Shown piece after piece: positions 61,908-64,000 of a stretch of 64,000 nucleotides of DNA. Origin of the DNA: Silene latifolia (lineage: Eukaryota > Streptophyta > Magnoliopsida > Caryophyllales > Caryophyllaceae); assembly GCF_048544455.1 (NCBI RefSeq), contig NC_133529.1, positions 52,137,401-52,201,400 of the forward strand. Reading direction: 5' to 3'. The notes under the pieces are model-generated. The model saw only the letters and a list, made by a program, of their open reading frames with translations. It was not told where the DNA came from and searched no databases. The first letter of the stretch is position 1; each line of letters opens with the position of its first letter. A program made the position numbers and the translations under genes.

Positions 61908-62403
61908 ATCAGTCCGCTATGAGCATTGCAGATTTGCAGATACCAGATAAGTCCGCAACGACTATCCAGACCATCGGGCAATTCACACTATGCTATATCT
62001 ACTGCATATTTTCACGGCACATTCAATATAAATAAAGGCCCAAAGCTCGATAGCATACTTGATCTGTTGATCATGCCTTCGGTGTGCTCTAGTGTCACGT
62101 ATGCAAAATAATACAATTAGTCAAAGTAACATACTCCGTATGATAATCCTCAGTAAGCCATTCATCCTTATCAAATTCATCACAAATTCCGTAAAAAAAA
62201 CATAACCATCTCAACTCGAAAAACATCCGCCAAACAATTAATAAGTCACTTAAATTGGAGTTTTGAAGCAATTTTAAGAAAAAACGCAACTTAAGGGATA
62301 ATTTAAAAAAAAAATTCAAAAGGGACTAATTTTATAAATGTCGATTTTAAAAGAGAGTAAAACCTAAAATTATACTTCTATATATATCTCAGTTATATTC
62401 CAC

Positions 62404-62545
62404 CAATTCGCCGGACATATCCCAAATCCAAGAATCTACCACAGCAAAGCGCTTCCACTCTACCAGTCCCCATTGCTTTCGCAGACTAGGAAGTGACTGG
62501 GCGCATGTATACATTTGTAGAGCATCTTTGCAAGTTCCATATCGC
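62404..62545 (-). other. Exon-like fragment inside TIR element
   Basis: On the minus strand an open stretch of about 47 codons reads ...YGTCKDALQMYTCAQSLPS, then KQWGLVEWKRFAVVDSWIWD and MSGELVE. It is bounded by AAAG before (acceptor-like) and by G/GTGGAATAT after (donor-like). Composition (Trp, Cys, balanced codons) is unlike the AT-rich surroundings, which suggests a captured host exon. The host protein is not recognised. Confidence 0.45.
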
Positions 62546-62585
62546 CTTTAGAGAAGCAGTTTGTCATATTTTAGGTTTAGTGGTG

Positions 62586-62740
62586 TGATATTGTATAGTA
62601 TAACCCGTGATATTATTTAGTACAACCAGTGATATTGTTTAATGTAAGGTGTGATATTGTTTTGTATAACTCGTGATACTCTTTTATTAGACTCACAGAC
62701 TCAGATACAATATCACAGGTTATACTAAACAATAACAATA
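62586..62740. repeat. Subterminal GTGATATTGT repeats
   Basis: GTGATATTGT or close forms with a TATAACC(C/A) follow-up recur near 62586, 62609, 62630, 62651 and 62672. Inverted forms (ACAATATCACAGGTTATACT, near 62707; AATATCAC, near 62737) follow. Repeats near element ends often serve as transposase binding sites in DNA transposons. Confidence 0.6.
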
Positions 62741-62908
62741 TCACAACTATTTTTAAAAAATAAAAAAAAAAATTTTTTTTTTTTTTTTTTTTTGTAAAAA
62801 AAAAACGTGATATTTTTGTGTAGAGCGTGTGATACATAAGTGGACTCGCGGGACTCAAAAAGATAGGGTGGACTCATGTGATCCTAGTTCTATATATATA
62901 TATATGGT

Positions 62909-64000
62909 TGGGGTCAGGTGCGAACTAAAGTACGGTGCGAACTGTACGAACTACCCAGTTACACAATATAATACTACCACATACACAAGTTAGTACTTTT
63001 AGATACACATATTACTACCCTTAGATACACATCATATAACTACTAGATACACATGTATCCCGTAGTAATACCATGTGTATCCGGGCCGGTATTATGTGTA
63101 TCTAGGTGGTATTTTGCGTATCCACCACCGCCACTGCCCTACCACTGCCACAACACTAGCCTCCGTGGACAGCCCCAATCACTGCCCCCACCACCATCAC
63201 CCCCGCCACCGCTAACACCAATGCAACCACCACCACCACCAATGTCATGCGCACCACCACCACAATGACCGCACCACCAGCAACACTGACTACCACTACG
63301 AGCACCCCTACGACACCAGAGCTTCGGCGCAGACCTCTTTTCAACGACCTTCTCCCACGCGAATCCTATTACCGTCGATGGCCCATCCCACGCCTTCCTC
63401 GTCGCGACACACCTCCACACAACACATCTCATCCGCACACACATGACACGTCTGGCCGCGACTATTCATCATCAGCTCAAGTCGCGCACCTCCACTATCA
63501 CTGACAACAACACTTGAACCCACGACCGCCACCACCAAGTCATTGTCGGCAACAACCAATTAATTAATAGTTAGATCTACAAAAAGTGACAAGAAAATCG
63601 AAAAAGTAATACTTCAGGTGCTCTTGACTATACATTCTGATAACTTAGCCGGCGTAATTTAGGTGGTCGATGTGGTCGTGCCGGTGTGGTTCTGGTGACG
63701 GCGTGTGGTGGTGAACGAGTAAGAGGCAGAAGAATATTAAAGGGATGAACTCCAGAAGTGAGATTAAAGACAATGAGATGGTGTTGTATTGACTCGCCGG
63801 GAAAGGTAGCGACGCTCGGAGCTCCGGCGTCGAGCAAAGGTGAACCACGAAAGAAAAGAAACGATCAAGTAGAATGGAAAAATCAGCAGCGCGAAATGTA
63901 GTGAGGAGAAGCCTTTGCTGGTGCTGTTAATCGGCCTGGTTGCCGCTAGTTCACCGGCGACGGTAGCAGGTGTGGTCGGTGATGTGAGAGGATGGAGAAG
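62909..64000. mobile_element. Start of another repeat element, GC-rich interior, runs off window
   Basis: After a TATATA tract comes GGTTGGGGTCAGGTGCGAAC with GTGCGAAC repeated twice more within 40 bases, then several AGATACACAT-type repeats (62999-63100). From about 63120 to 63500 the sequence is CCA/CCG-rich and open in several frames on both strands, as low-complexity DNA is. From 63540 to the end it is mixed, with a minus-strand open frame near 63645-63848 that I do not recognise. An end-proximal repeat plus GC-rich filling suggests the left end of a TIR element, but the other end is outside the window. Confidence 0.35.

Larger units (their letters stand above)
61344..62890. mobile_element. 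TIR DNA element carrying exon-like sequence (Pack-type candidate)
   Basis: The sequence just after the gap (CCACCTATATTTTTGAGTCT and on to about 61410) matches the reverse complement of 62811-62877 over about 64 bases, including TGAGTCCACTTATGTATCAC. These are long terminal inverted repeats; the outermost left bases fall in the gap. The right end continues through GGATCACATGAGTCCACC (minus strand) to an AGAACTAGG end next to TATATA. Inside are subterminal repeats (62586-62740) and exon-like pieces on the minus strand. I see no transposase. Superfamily is uncertain; Mutator-like is a guess. Confidence 0.65.

Noticed and set aside
62760-62806. A/T homopolymer run as a retroposon tail
   Set aside because: It is an A run followed by a T run and another A run inside the TIR element, with no SINE or LINE body or target duplication beside it.
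63139-63504. Long open frames on both strands in GC-rich DNA
   Set aside because: Thr/Pro/His-rich on one strand and Gly/Val/Trp-rich on the other; low-complexity trinucleotide sequence opens several frames at once. No domain is recognisable.

Overview
This window is repeat-dense nuclear DNA from a flowering plant. The evidence is the primer-binding sites and protein families of plant LTR retrotransposons (Athila and Tat lineages of Ty3/gypsy, and a Ty1/copia-type LTR with an initiator-methionine-type primer site), a plant-type Helitron 3' end, and TIR DNA elements. I cannot name the species. I find no complete host gene, tRNA, rRNA or CRISPR array. The only host-like coding sequence is an exon-like scrap carried inside a DNA transposon near the right end.

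Left part (1-14751): a nest of elements. A Tat-lineage (Ogre/Retand-like) element on the minus strand runs from an LTR at about 12636-14715, through a primer site, a long leader with a tandem array of about 61 bp units, gag, protease and RT/RNase H, down to 5200. There it is interrupted by a minus-strand Athila element (LTR 3496-5199, primer site 3474-3491, gag-protease remnant about 590-3352). That Athila is in turn cut off by a piece of copia-type LTR (1-589).

Central part (14752-59431): a copia-type LTR (14752-16052) and a long non-coding leader (to 20618) carry a Helitron end and a small TIR element. A plus-strand Athila derivative with gag-protease and a second, ATHILA ORF-1-like ORF, but no visible RT, RNase H or integrase, is inserted in the leader. 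A chimeric block of about 14.85 kb, from inside the copia LTR to inside the Athila 3' UTR, is present three times head to tail (units starting near 14891, 29785 and 44630). Both internal junctions are the same and carry a short filler copied from the neighbouring sequence, so the array looks like one tandem duplication later amplified by homologous exchange. Only the last unit runs on to the Athila purine tract and 3' LTR (59701 onward).

Right part (59432-64000): the end of the Athila element, a 98-base run of N (61246-61343) that interrupts the 3' LTR, a TIR element of about 1.5 kb with exon-like sequence on its minus strand (61344 to about 62890), then the start of another repeat with GC-rich low-complexity sequence.

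The most interesting structures are the chimeric triplication with its filler junctions, and a promoter-like module before the second Athila ORF. That module shares a degenerate AATCCG(N)nCG motif cluster and a TATA box with the Athila LTR. Consensus quality may be imperfect: the three units differ largely by short run-length indels.
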